A stretch of DNA of 64,000 bases from Blumeriella jaapii (lineage: Eukaryota > Ascomycota > Leotiomycetes > Helotiales > Drepanopezizaceae). This document shows, in pieces, positions 12,628-24,700 of this stretch (the first letter of the stretch is position 1; each line of letters starts with the position of its first letter). A model generated the notes under the pieces. It made no database searches, was not told the DNA's origin, and was given only the letters and a program-made list of their open reading frames with translations. Location of the stretch: positions 496,001-560,000 of the forward strand of contig VWND01000003.1 of the NCBI GenBank assembly GCA_009599575.1, given 5' to 3'. The position numbers and the translations under genes were made by a program.

Positions 12628-15600
12628 CCCGAGAAGATGAGGTGGCAGGACAACGCTGTCCCGCACGAGTGATGATAGCACCGCCGTTTTGAAGAACTGA
12701 GAGTGCCCAAGGAGGCACTGGTGTGGGATTCGACGGAACGAGCAAGTGTCGCGAGTTGGTTCGAAAGGGCGAGGAAGGCGAATGTGTGGTCGAAGGAATG
12801 TACGGTGGAAACAAACACTCTGCGTGTGACGGGCCCGGGATTGTCGGGGCTCGCAGGTGGAATGCTGGGGAAGAATTCGACCGGGTCCACGTTTTGGATG
12901 GGTGCGTATCGGCAGCAGTATTTAATAGTCTTATACAATCATTTCAGGGCCAGACGTTGAGTTGATGAGCAAAGTTGGGTTGGGGGGGGAAGACTCGGGG
13001 GTCGACGAAATAGCGTTTGGAGATGGTGTTTCGAGGATTATGCGGTGATACAGCGGGATTGGCAGAACAAAGAATGTGAGGGCGTTTCCTGAAATAAAGA
13101 ATAGGGCAAGACGGGAAGAATAAGAAAGAGGGTCGATATGGATAGATTATTTGACTGGAGGCAGCCCAAGAAGAAAGCCAGATGAAGGCGAAGGGGAGCA
13201 GAAGGAGGCGAAGGAGGAGGAGGAGGAGGAGGGGGGGAGGGGAAAGAAGAAGAAGAGGAGGAAGAAGAAGAGGTGAGGAAGAAGGTGGAGGAAGAAGCTG
13301 AGTAGAAGAGGGAAGATGCAAGAACGATGATGGGGGGGGGGAAAGCAGCAGCAGCAGCAGAAGCAGAAGCACTCGGGTCAGGTCAAATGAGGATTGGCGG
13401 CTGCCAAAAGCGTCGACGGTTCATATTATGTGGCACCAATGTCCGAGCCCCTGGGCCAACGGGCAGCGGGCGGGTATCTGGCCAATCACAGGCGCAAAAG
13501 CGTAATTTCTGGGGTTGGTTCGTCGGGTCACGGGATGGGTGTAACGCTCGATTTACGGCGCCGTAACGTCTCGTCACATGACTGCTTACGGTAATCCCGA
13601 CTCGTTTCTGCGTGCTGTCTGTACAGTACATACACATACTGTACAGTGTGTACACAGTACTTCCAAAACCACCACCCAGTGCCCGGATGATCCTCCTCCT
13701 TCTCCTTTCCCCCCGATATCTCACCCGACTGACCCAGCGCCAGCGCCAGCTTCACCAAGACACACTCGGGAGATCGCAACCCAGCACGCGATGGATGATT
13801 TCTGAATCCTCCCCAGCTCCACCGCAAGCCCACCCGGACAGAGCACAGAGAGGCGTCGCCCCTAACCCCTGTGTGACGTCTCCCGCTCACCGTCGAATTC
13901 GTCGACGGCCACGATGCCTTGAGACACCGGCCCTGACGAAGGGGTGGTACTGTATATGTCCAGCAAGTGCTCCGAGTACCTACAGTATGTCCCTTGACCA
14001 AGGCACGATGAGCTCGGCAGATACCTTACCTTGCTTACCTACAGTTCCAAGTGCATTACTTCGGGCCTCTGAGATCACACACAGCTCCACTAAGATTCCT
14101 CTCCGATTCCTATCAGACTCCTACAGTACCACTGTCGTACTGCACACTGCAAGGGCGTTTTTACAAGAGCACCACCCAATGGTACAGTACAAAGCAGTAG
14201 AGCCAGCGCTTACGCACCAACGAGGTTTCTACATAGTACCTACCCGACATATCATACATACGTCATCTTCAGATCGAGTCAGGATATCACTTATCAGCCC
14301 ACTCACTTGTTCAACTCATCCTTTTGTCTTCTACTTTTCGACCACCTGTTCACCGCGCTTTTCCAAACCAGCTCGACGGCCGAACTCGAGTCTACTTGTC
14401 TTTCTTTCTCGCGCTCGTAACGGGGCACCTTCCAACTCTTAATCCGACCCTCGCCCTCGCCCTCCTCATCTCGTCACAACAATCTTTTACCAAGAAAGAA
14501 AGTTCTACTTGCCCCCGTTTTTCAAAGAAAAACCATTAAAATTTAAAATACTGTACAACGTACCAAAAATGCTAACAGATTGAACTTAACTCTATTCGTG
14601 CTTCGTGGCTCAGTCATCTTCAAGTCTGGTCTTCGGATATAAAATTCGGAACATCCACACCTTACCACTGTCTACAAAAACGGCATCATGGAGCATGTTC
14701 CAAGCCGCCGAAAATCATGGGCTTGGTGGATTGTACAGTACTTAACAGATAGTGACGTCTGTACGCTTTTTCTACTCGATTTTTTTGGATCGACCTTTGA
14801 TTGAACAGCTCGTTAAAGACGAATTTTTTTTGGGAACTGATATCAAGTGTAGTGGTACTAGAACAGAACGTATAGGTTGAAAGATCTTTTTCCCCCCTCA
14901 AATCTACAGTACATCACCTGGAATGACTGGCTAAGGTAGCTAAGGTCGCTTCTAACCCCGAGCTCGGGGATGAAGGTACACTTCGTCCTCCGTACAGTAC
15001 CTACTGTATTTGGGTTTCGAAGATGAACAGAGTTAAAACGAACCGAGTCGATGTGACAAAACACCCAGAAAACAAACATCACTTTCTTCAGAGGTCGTCC
15101 GTCAAACCCCAGCTCATCCTGCGGCGAACCAATTCGCATGCCACCAGCTGCTGCTGCTGCTGCTACTGTCTAGCACGCTACATCCCTAGCCACACCAAAC
15201 AAACCCCTCTCCCCTCTCCTCGCATTTTACCGCACAGCTCCGTAACCGTCGATAGATACACAGTACTGTACAGTACTGTACCATACATAAATACAAGGTA
15301 AAAAAAAGAAACCAACTAAAATTCGATCCCTGCCGAACTCCACGCGCCACTCATCCCTGCACAAGCGCCGCCGCCGCCGCCGCCGCCGAACCCAACCGAC
15401 CCATCCGCCACATCACTCACGCACTTACTTACCCCTTTTTCTGTCTCCGCGCGGGGGTGGCTTTCCAATTCCTTCGACACAACGATCTCGGACGTGTGTG
15501 CACAATATACGCTTTCTTCCAGCCTTTCGGTTCCCCTCTCTGCCATCAGGGTTTGGGCACTTGCCTGTATGTAAGAATGGAGGGAGGTATTGTACAGTAC

Positions 15601-17056
15601 TGTACAGTACGGCGAAAGGGGGAAGCAAGCCATATACACACATTGTATAGTACAGTACTGTACTGTGCACGTCCACGTTTCCCCTCTCCCCCAACTTCGT
15701 GCGGCACGATGTTTACCTAACTACAGGTACCTACCTACTATACAGTACATACACACGGTACAGTAAGTTGCCTGCCTAAGCAAGCCGGGGTACCCAAAGA
15801 AGAGAGTGTGCACGCCCCATCGTCGAGCGCGCGCGACGCGCTGAACAACCTCTTGTACATGTGTACATCTACAACAAGTACAGCAAGTACTATTACTACG
15901 AGAAGCGTGAAAACCTTGCGCAAGCTTTCTGCCTAACTTCCACCCCAAGAGCAAGCGATCCCACATTTTGAAACGCAAAAACGACGGCTCGAAAACCATG
16001 AAATCGCAGCGGTTGACGAGCCGCCGGCGCCTGGCTGTGATACCGTACTGTACTGTACTGTGTTGTGCAAACCCCATCGAAGGCGTTTGGAAAGCTGCAT
16101 AGGTAGGTAGAGGACAGTACAGGACATACAGTATGATGCGTCAATTGCATTCCAACCTTCTTTCTTCATCTTGGCAAGAACCCCCCCCCCCCCCCTCCCC
16201 CCTCACGGCCCCCAAAAAAAAACACAGAAGCAAAAAGAGAAGAATAAATCGGCAGTGGAAGCCAATCGACCGCATAAGGCATAAGAATACTGTAGCTCGT
16301 TTCTCGTTGGAGTGAAAGACTCGGGGGCTTTGTTTGGGGTTATCAATTACTCAGGTCGACATACATGTTTGTTACTCATCGATTGGTAATCAATGTGAAA
16401 TACTGTAGGAGGGGCATGCAATTAACTAGGTAGGTATATAAGGCGGGCACAAACACTGTTGGCACCCCAGTTTACCTACCTACTGTCCCTGTACAGTACG
16501 GACGCGATGAGAAAACGCCGCCGGCTGGTTTGTGGGAGGGAGCGAGAACCTGACGCCGTTTGAGCTTTGGGGTTCATCGAGAGGAAGGAAAAAAAAAAGG
16601 AGCATGGATGTTGTGCCCTGAAATGTGGTTTATCTGTTGAAATCCCTGCTGGCCCGGTGGGTCAACGCGATGGGGAGGGAGATTTTGGCGCTTTTATTTG
16701 GGTGTAACGAAAGGGATGTGGTGCAGGATGTGCGGGTAGCTTTCTGGCTTGGATCGGGATAATGCCAATCCTCGGTTGGGTCCTCTGATCATCGTCGCCT
16801 TGGAAGTGGAGATCGGGATTAACCTATGGAATGAACGGAGGGGGCCAAAGGCGCGTAAAGAGACGATGCACAAAGACAAGACAAAGCAGTGTGTTGCAGT
16901 TAGAGGGGTGCATTATGGCTGAACAGCAAAGTGATATCATCACGCTAGCCCGAGAAGCAATTCTAGGTGTATCTTCCGCAAGCATGCAAAAGCAAGATAG
17001 CAATCGACCAAAGCAAGATCCAACAGGCTATCAGAAACATCAAAGGAGACAGCTGT
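12628..17056. other. Long gene-free spacer (4.4 kb)
   Basis: I found no gene. The part next to 12627 is the likely promoter and leader of the Nrd1-like gene. Visible structure: GA-rich tract at 13205-13320, CAG/GCAG repeats near 13345-13370, GTACAGTAC/GTACTGTAC words near 13620-13650, 14185, 14735, 14910, 15265, 15595-15610, 15650-15665, 15745, 16045-16060 and 16490, a GCTGCTGCT run near 15150, a CCG trinucleotide run at 15368-15387, and a C run near 16182-16195. The frame 13612-14442 has no family resemblance. A non-coding RNA is possible but nothing in the sequence shows one. Confidence 0.55.
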
Positions 17057-18864
17057 TCAGGGCTTGCAGCGACCCATGAAGCGAGGATACAAGCAGCAAG
17101 TGCGGACAGAGTGCTGTTTGCAGATCCAGGCAATGAATCGCTCGAGACCGAGTCCGTAGCCTCCGTGAGGAGAGGTGCCGTACCTGTTGGGTTCGGTCAA
17201 CTATGGTCAGCAGGTGGGGGTGGGGGGGCTTACTTTCGCTGCTCGGTGTACCAGTAGTACTCCTTGGGCGAGATCCCCTCTCTCTTGTACGCATCTAACA
17301 GCTCCTGGTAGCCCTCCATTCTCATCGAACCTCCAACAATCTCTCCAACACCGGGCATCAGCACATCAACACTCTCGGTGACTCGCAGATCTTGTGGGTC
17401 TTTCTTCATGTAGAAAGCTTTGATCTCAACAGGGAAGTGGGTAAGGAGAATGGGGAGGTTGATGATATCGGTCATTCTTCGCTCAGCGGCCTCAGCAATA
17501 TCGTCGCCGAAGACGTGCGGGTTGCCCTCTTCGTTGAGGATGGGAGGGTCTTGGGCGTTGAGCCAATCGATAGCATCGGAGTATCTCATTCTCTTGAACG
17601 GTCTGGTAGGGGGTGAGAACTCGGGGTTGAGCTCCTTGATGTAAGCCGCAATCTCCTTGTCATCCAGGATGGTAGTGATAACGCGGCTGATCATCTCCTC
17701 CAAGTGGTCCAGCAAATCCTCGAAATCGACGAAATCAAGCTCGGCTTCGACATGGGTATACTCAGACAAATGACGGCGGGTCAAGGACTTCTCGGCGCGG
17801 AACGACTTCTCGATACAGTACACATTTCCAAGGCTGGGAAGTCCGGTCTCGAGGTAGAGTTGGGAGGATTGAGTCAGATATGCCTTCTCTCCATAATAAT
17901 CCAGCTCGAACAGTGTGGATCCGCCTTCGACTTGGGTTTGGACAAAAGCAGGAGGACTGATTTTCGTGAAGTGCAATTCTCGGTATGCCTTTGCAAAAGC
18001 CCACTCCACAGCAGACCGAACCTTCATGACAGAGGAAGCGGTATCGCCTCGGAGCACCAGATGGCGGTTGTCCAGCATAGACGACTCCCATTGATCTTGT
18101 TGAGCGGAGACTCTGTTGGTGATAGCATCGACATCTGACGGACTGGGGCCGATTAACTTGTAGAAGTCAACGTGGAGCTCCCGGCTGTCTGGCGCGGTTT
18201 GGCCATCAGGGACCTTTCGCATCTCACCGAACAGAGTCAGGGAAGAGCCTTGGGCAAAGGTAAGAGCCTCGTAGGTCTTGGTCAGGTTACCAGCGAGCAC
18301 ACACTGGAGGTGTCCGTATCCATCCACCAAGGTGATGAAAGTTGCTTGTTTTTGTTGTCTCAATCTGTGTATGCGACCAGAAACCTTGACCCGAGTTCCC
18401 TTGATTTCACCCGCGCCCAGTTCCACGTCCTTGTGCCCAATTGTGATCTTGACAGCCTTTGGCAGACTTGGGTCTTCGGTCAAGACAATCTTCTTTGCAT
18501 CTTCAAGAGTCTTCAGACGAGCCTTCTCCTTTTCGTCCTCTTGCGCAGCCGCCTGTTGTTGTTTGAGCAGCTTCTTTTTGTATGCGTCCAATGCGCCTTG
18601 GGCTTTCTTCACCGCAGCTTTGGCCGGCTCCTTCCATGCGAGTCTCTCTGCTGGGTCTCCATCGGCAGAGACAGGGCCAGTGGTAGATGCGCGCGATTGG
18701 TATTTTCCGCCGTCGGCGCCATCGTGCTGGAGGTAGGCGTACGCCAGAGACTTGTACGGCTTCGATTCCTCGCCAGTAGCGGTGTCGTCGTCCGCGCCGA
18801 CGTCTGTATCGACGTAGATGGTGTCCATCTTGACTCTGTGAGCGAGTTCCTGCACAGCGGCCAT
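17057..18864 (-). CDS. DED81: Cytosolic asparaginyl-tRNA synthetase
   Basis: Two exons: 18864-17234 and 17183-17057, joined in phase to 586 codons (585 residues). It charges tRNA-Asn with asparagine in the cytosol. After an N-terminal extension and a Lys/Gln-rich coiled-coil stretch (about residues 75-125), the anticodon-binding OB fold begins near [20 protein letters not shown]. The class II catalytic core follows: [12 protein letters not shown], motif 2 around [21 protein letters not shown], and motif 3 [10 protein letters not shown], encoded entirely in the short last exon. Intron 17184-17233 is only 50 bp. The HVEAELDF and PVEIKAFYM segments are typical of eukaryotic AsnRS rather than AspRS. 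The first in-frame ATG at 18864 gives [19 protein letters not shown]. It is divergent from DNA ligase I with 522 bp between the start codons. Confidence 0.95.
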
Positions 18865-19386
18865 GGTCGAGGGTGGCAAGTGTGGTTGATGTGTTGTATG
18901 TGTCGAGCTGGACTTTTTGTCTCGATGTGGTGGGGGAGGGGCTGTCTCGGCTCGTGTTTTTGCGTGGTGAGTCGACGCGGTGAGTCAAAGCTCCGTGACC
19001 AGGCACCAGGGTGTGTTTATCCGGATCTCGCCACTCTTTATCCCAGCCATTTACGCGGTGCGACGCGCCGACGCGACGGGGACGAGGACGAGGACGAGGC
19101 TGGCGCACTCTTGAGATTTCATTACTGCGCAGCCTGATTGACCCATCGCCCTTCAACGTCTGGAGAATCATCAGGAAGAGTACATCTGACCACCTGGGAA
19201 GATCGATCACAGAGAGAAGCGCCATCCCCGACGGATTGAGAGAGCTGGGTGACAGACTCAGCTGTCAATCGACATTCCCGATGAAACCGGCCCTTCACAT
19301 CAGCAACCCTCGGATCAACAATTGTGGCGTCTCGAAGACTGCTCGGCACTTTGTTTACGCACAAACAGGCGTTTAGGTTGTTCGCG
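18865..19386. promoter_or_regulatory. Bidirectional promoter region AsnRS / DNA ligase I
   Basis: This 522-bp interval separates two divergent start codons, so both promoters must lie within it or overlap the genes. An ACGCG-rich patch near 19048-19075 (CGACGCGCCGACGCGACGG) resembles MluI cell-cycle box cores (ACGCG) used by MBF for S-phase genes such as DNA ligase. That link is inference from the motif only. Confidence 0.5.
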
Positions 19387-22309
19387 ATGCCTCCCAAGCA
19401 ATCCACGCTGGGGTATGTCAAAGATCCTCAAGCCACCTTGGGGTGTGTACGATTGCTGCATATCGTGGACGTTGCTAACCCAGGTTTGCCAACAGCAAGT
19501 TCTTCGGGAACCCCAATGGCACAAGAGCACCATCCAAGCAGGCGAAACTTACTTTTGGCAGTAAAGCCACGAGCACGACCCCGGGTTCCAGCGCAGCCAA
19601 GGAAAATGAGGATACCGAAAGGGAGGGCGAGGAGGAGCAGGTAGAAGTCAAGCCTGAAGTGAAGAAGGAGGTCGACGAGGAGAATGGTGCGGCTACCAAA
19701 GAGAACGTAAAACCTGAGAACGGTAAACAACCACAAGCAGAAACGAAGAAGCGATCAAGATCTCCCGCTCCCACAAAAGTCAAGTCAGAAAAGAAGGTCG
19801 AAGTCAAGAGGGAAGTTGCAGAGGCGAGCGAGGAGGAGGAAGACGATGAACCTGTTGTGAAGAGATCTCGCCGGGCCGAAAGAGTTGAGGTGGAGGGCAA
19901 ACCCGGGCCGTCCAAGTCAAAGCCAGAGCCCAAGACTAAGGCTGAGGCAAAGGCGACACCAAAAAAGGGTGTGGCCCCACCGCCCAAGGGAGGCAATAAA
20001 GCCGTCAAGGTAGAGGATGAAGAAGACGAAAATGTGGAGCAAGCAAGCTCGGGTTCCAAGAGAAGAGGCTCGAACGCATCTTCCGTCTCCGTCTCCGAGA
20101 CAGATGAAGAAGATTTTGACGAAGATGAGGATGAGAAGGCAAACATTGCAGCCAGGGCCCGTGAGAGGGTCCAAACTACACTGGTGTCTAAGACGAAGGA
20201 TCCATATCCAGACTGGAAGCCTGGAGAGCCAGTACCCTACGCTGCTCTCTGCACTACATTCTCTCTTATCGAGATGACTACAAAGAGACTGATCATAGCT
20301 GCCCACTGCTCACTGTTCCTCCGACAAGTTCTTAGACTGACGCCTGACGACATGTTGCCGACTGTCCTTCTGATGATCAACAAGTTGGCTGCCGACTATG
20401 CGGGGATCGAGCTTGGTATTGGCGAGTCGCTGATCATGAAAGCTATCGGTAGTACTACTGGACGCAACTTGGCTCAAATCAAGCAAGATCAAAAAGAGAT
20501 TGGCGACCTTGGTCTGGTTGCTGTCAAGAGCAGAGCAAACCAGCCTGTTATGTTCAAGCCGAAACCACTCACTATCCGAGCTGTTCACAAGGGCTTGATG
20601 GATGTTGCCACCACCTCTGGTCACGGTGCTCAGGGTCGGAAGGTCGATCTGATCGGAAAGCTTCTCGCAGCAGCCGATGTCGCAAAGCCTGGCAAGGTCG
20701 ACATCACAAAAGACAAAGGCGGACCAAGCGAAGCAAAGTTTATTGTTCGATTTCTCGAGGGTAAGCTGCGTCTGGGGCTTGCTGAGAAAACAGTTCTCGT
20801 TTCTCTTGCTCAAGCCATGGTCTGTCACGAAACGGAGGTCAGAGGATCTGGAAAAGTTCCAAGTACAGAGCAATTGGCCAAGGGCGAGGCAATTCTCAAG
20901 GCTGTTCACAGGTAAGGCCTTTTAAGCAATGCCTGTAGCCGAATTGACATTTCTAGTGAGCTTCCCAGCTACGACGTGATCATCCCGGCAATGTTGGAGC
21001 ATGGCATCTTTAACCTACGCGAAAACTGCAAGCTGCAACCCGGTGTGCCTTTGAAGCCCATGTTGGCAAAGCCTACCAAGGCCATCACGGAAGTTCTGGA
21101 CCGTTTTGAGAACCAGACCTTCACTTGCGAGTATAAGTACGACGGCGAAAGAGCCCAGATCCACTACGTTGCAAAGGACTCACCGCAACAATACCAAGGC
21201 CCAGCTGAAGCCGCCACAAAGACGGCACATGGCGGACTTGCAGCGATTTTCTCCCGCAACTCAGAAGATCTGTCCAAGAAGTACCCAGATATCCTCGCCA
21301 AGCTCAACACCTGGGTGAAGTCAGACACCAAGAGCTTTGTCATGGACTGCGAGACTGTAGCTTGGGATCTCGTTGAGAAGAAAGTACTGCCTTTCCAACA
21401 ACTGATGACTCGGAAGAAGAAAGACGTCAAAGTTGAGGACGTGAAGGTCAAGGTTTGCGTCTTTGCATTTGACCTCCTCTTTTTGAACGGCGAAGCTGTT
21501 GTAGGTAAGTCTCTGCGTGAACGTCGTGAGCTTTTGTACGAGGCTTTCGTCCCAGTCGAGGGAGAGTTCTCGTTCGCTACCAGCATGAATGGTCAAGAGA
21601 TTGAAGAAATCCAAATCTTTCTTGACGAGAGTGTGAAAGCCTCCTGCGAAGGACTCATGGTGAAGATGTTGGATGGCGCAGAGAGTGGTTACGAGCCTAG
21701 CAAGCGTAGTAGAAACTGGCTCAAGGTACATCCTCCCAGCCCACTGCCTGGATGCAGACTAATGCCTTTCAGATCAAAAAGGACTATCTCTCAGGGATTG
21801 GCGACTCCCTCGACCTAGTTGTCCTCGGCGCCTACCACGGCAAGGGCAAACGCACTTCCGTCTACGGCGCGTTCCTCCTCGCCTGCTACAACAGCACATC
21901 CGACACCTACGAAACCATATGCAACATCGGCACCGGTTTCTCCGAAGCCGTCCTCGAAACCCTTCACGCCGAGCTCTCCCCTCTGATCATCGACCGCCCG
22001 AAACCCTTCTACTCGCACTCGGCCGGCAACAACCACCAGCCCGACGTGTGGTTCGAGCCGCGCTACGTGTGGGAGGTCAAGACGGCCGATCTGACGTTGA
22101 GCCCGCGCTACAAGGCTGGCTGCAAGGAGGGTCTGGAGGGGGGAGGCGACAAGGGAATCTCGCTTCGATTCCCGCGCTTCATCAAGGTGAGGGATGATAA
22201 GAAGCCCGACGAGGCGACAGGGAGCCGGCAGGTGGTGGAGATGTACCGGAAGCAAGAGAGTGTTACGAAGAGCAAGGGGCCAGCGGTGGATGACGACTTT
22301 GAGTATTGA
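19387..22309 (+). CDS. CDC9: ATP-dependent DNA ligase I
   Basis: Four exons: 19387-19412, 19496-20911, 20957-21725 and 21773-22309, summing to 916 codons (915 residues). It seals nicks in lagging-strand replication and excision repair. Exon 1 is only 26 bp; splicing creates MPPKQSTLGKFF, a PCNA-interacting PIP box (QxxLxxFF) divided by the intron. A long Lys/Glu-rich disordered region follows, then the ligase N-terminal domain, the nucleotidyltransferase motif I EYKYDGERAQIHY with the catalytic lysine near residue 541, motif GLMVKMLDG, and the OB-fold C-terminus with RNWLKIKKDYL made across the last intron. It ends DDDFEY. Introns have clear GTATGT/GTAAGG/GTACAT donors. An in-frame GTG extension exists upstream of the ATG; alternative mitochondrial forms are known for yeast Cdc9, but I see no ATG for one here. 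Confidence 0.96.
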
Positions 22310-23411
22310 GTGTTTGCGTATGGGCTTCGCTGTGGCTTGTTTTTCCTTCGCTCGCTCGCTTCGGACCATGGGGACTGGTGGGCTGGGCTGGGCTGGGCGT
22401 TGGAAGGACGAGGTTTACCTACGGGTGAATGGCAATGTTACTGTGACTGATGGATTGATGGATGTACTCTCGCCTACCTACTTCCTGTCCGCCGGCGTAC
22501 TGAAGCGTCAGGATACTTTACTACTAGCCAGTTAGGAATCTTAATAATGCCTACCTAACTTGCTTTGCTCAAACTGCCTGCCTGCCTGCATCTCTCTCGA
22601 GAGTACGTCGTCGTATCCTTGTGTCGGTACTCACTCGGTACGGATGGAAGTGAAAGCGAAATCACTACCGAACGAGAAATAAGCTAGGTATAGGTAGGTA
22701 GGTAGGCAGGCAGCTAGGTAAGACGTGTAAACAAACTAACACATTATGCAACACGGACCTAGGCATGTCACTCCATCGACTGGCTGATACACGATACGAT
22801 GATTCCCTTCTTCAGGTCTGCTCTGCCCCTCCCTGCCTTGCTGCCCATCCACCCACTCACCCAGCTCCTGATGATCCCAGTCGAGAGATGGATACTTACA
22901 GAGTACCTACCCACCTCCCTGTTCTCTCACATATCGTGAGCGGCAAGTACCTAAGGAACTGGGAAAATCGTTCTCGAATCACTATACGTATACACAAATA
23001 CACATAGGTATACACATATACACATATACACATATACACATATACACATATACACATATACACATATACACATATACACATATACACATATACACATATA
23101 CACATATACACATATACACATATACACATATACACATATACACATATACACATATACACATCTTTCTACAAACCTTCCGAGTACGAGAAAGATGTGTAAG
23201 GAGATGGCGTTTTGGCCTTGTGTTGATGGTGTGGGCGTTCTTCCCTCTCGTTTGGATCGTGGGGGTGTAGATACTGTAGATATGCGTGTGCTTGATCTTG
23301 CTCTCAAGCGTGGAAATCGTCGGGCTTTCCAACCAACCCTTCTCTCTTATAGCGAGCAAGCAAGCTAAGCAAATCCCGATTCTCCTTCTTGGTGTACTCT
23401 CCTCTCTCCTT
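22310..23411. other. Spacer between convergent genes
   Basis: Lies between the 3' ends of DNA ligase I (+) and the Vma22-like gene (-). It contains GGTAGGTAGGTAGGCAGG near 22690-22712, an octamer minisatellite (separate entry) and otherwise nothing recognisable. Confidence 0.65.
23009..23160. repeat. Octamer minisatellite (TACACATA)n
   Basis: About 19 perfect head-to-tail copies of the 8-base unit TACACATA, with degenerate copies just upstream from 22990. No stop codon arises on the minus strand, which generates long false VYMCIC peptides in three frames. Confidence 0.97.
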
Positions 23412-24281
23412 TTAACAGACAGGCACTACCCAGGGATAGGACAAAGCAAAGACATCCTCCCAAAAAGTCACTACTCCACAACCACCCCCCCTTCCCCTCC
23501 CCAGCCCATCTTGCCCAGATAAAGACGAGCTCGCTCTCCCACTCTCAGCCTTCTCCTCTAGCTCCAACTTCCCCCTCCTCTTCCTCGCCCTCCTGATACA
23601 AATCTCCAACTCCTTCATCCTCTGATCCACGTCCAAGAGCGCCGGCACGAGCCTGTCCACCACCGCGCGCGCTTCCGCTTGAGCGACGCGCAGCGCGCTC
23701 GGGACCGCGAACCCGAACATGCGGAGCGGATCGGGGGTGGACGGCTCTTTCTCTCTTTTCCCTTTCCCTCTCGCGCGCTCATCTTCCGTCTCGGATGCCT
23801 TTTGAACGTCGTCTTCCGTGTTGCCGTGTACAGCACGCGTTAGGACTTCGAAGCTCACGCCAGTGGGCGTGGGTGTAGCAGTGGATGTGGGCGTGATACG
23901 ACAGGTACGGCCCGGCTGCAGAGGCCGCGCATCGTAGGCGTCCTGGCCGTAGCGGGTGCCTCGCTCCGCGTGGAAGTTGGCGCGGGCGAGGTTTTGATAG
24001 ACCTGGGTGAGTAGAACGCTTATCAGTCAGATGTTCTCCAACCTATCTATTGTTTCCCCTGGCGTTGGTTCCCGTGCAGGCCGTATTGCAGAAGGCTCGC
24101 ACGAAGGGTGGAAGAGGGCTCGCTGAGCAAGCGGTAGAAGATACTCAATGGAGAGTAAGAACCGTACCGACGACTGTGCCGTGTTCAGCTCGGCGCGGAG
24201 CGTGGTGTAGGTATTGAGGAGGTTCAGGTACTGCTCGAGGAGATGCTCGATCTCGTCGGAGAGAGCTTGAGAGGAGGCCAT
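23412..24281 (-). CDS. vma22: V-ATPase assembly factor Vma22/CCDC115-like
   Basis: Two exons: 24281-24168 (38 codons) and 24002-23412 (196 codons plus stop), giving 234 residues. The junction reads ELNTAQSSVYQNLARANFHA, matching the fungal Vma22/CCDC115 pattern (EQYLNLLNTYTTLRAEL ... ARANFHAERGTRYGQDAYD). The C-terminal half has the second conserved block, DPLRMFGFAVPSALRVAQAEA ... RMKELEICIRRARKRRGKLE. Both blocks are predicted helical and coiled-coil. Yeast Vma22 works in the endoplasmic reticulum with Vma12 and Vma21 to assemble the Vo sector of the vacuolar ATPase. The last 40 residues after the basic block are not conserved-looking, so a different 3' end (an unrecognised terminal intron) is possible. 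It is divergent from Cdc42, with a 2.1-kb gap holding an inverted-repeat element. Confidence 0.8.
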
Positions 24282-24433
24282 TGGTAAGGTGGTGCTGAGG
24301 TTAAGTATGCGGCTTGAGGAGCGTTCGTGATAATGTTGAAAGCTTCGTTCCTGTCGTGAGCAAAATCATGGTAGCCTTGCAGTGGGTAGCCGCGGGGCAG
24401 CTAAGCTAGACGCAATAGCTAAGCTAGGTTTAT

Positions 24434-24700
24434 CACAGCCAAGCTAGATTTCCTTCTATTTAGTGTAGCAGACGATAAAAAAACTCACATTTAATGCTTT
24501 CTCATTGGCTGCTTTGATTTTGATATTTCGGAAATCTGTTTTTAGCTTTTGCAACCGCGTTTGCGTGATTTTCCATTATAGTAGCTAATCGAAATTGAAA
24601 GAACAAACAGCACGAATCGAATGTAAAAAGCGGCCACAACGCATTGAAAAAGCGAACAGATTTTGCTGCGTTAAATAGATTGAAATCTAGCTTGGCTGTG
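24434..24700. mobile_element. MITE-like element with perfect 19-bp terminal inverted repeats
   Basis: The left end 24434-24452 (CACAGCCAAGCTAGATTTC) is the exact reverse complement of 24682-24700. Similarity continues inward with a few mismatches, many of C/T type (for example CTATTTAGTGTAGCA against CTATTTAACGCAGCA), so the repeat arms extend to about 36 bp. The element is 267 bp and AT-rich in a GC-richer setting, with no coding frame, as expected for a non-autonomous DNA transposon. I cannot see a clear target-site duplication. A related GCTAAGCTAG word occurs twice just to its left (24401-24428). Confidence 0.75.

Noticed and set aside
13612..14442. A 276-codon plus-strand frame
   Set aside because: It contains GTACAGTAC repeats, has no ATG at its start and shows no family resemblance.
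22896..23359. Three overlapping minus-strand frames with VYMCIC repeats
   Set aside because: Product of the stop-free octamer minisatellite, not a gene.
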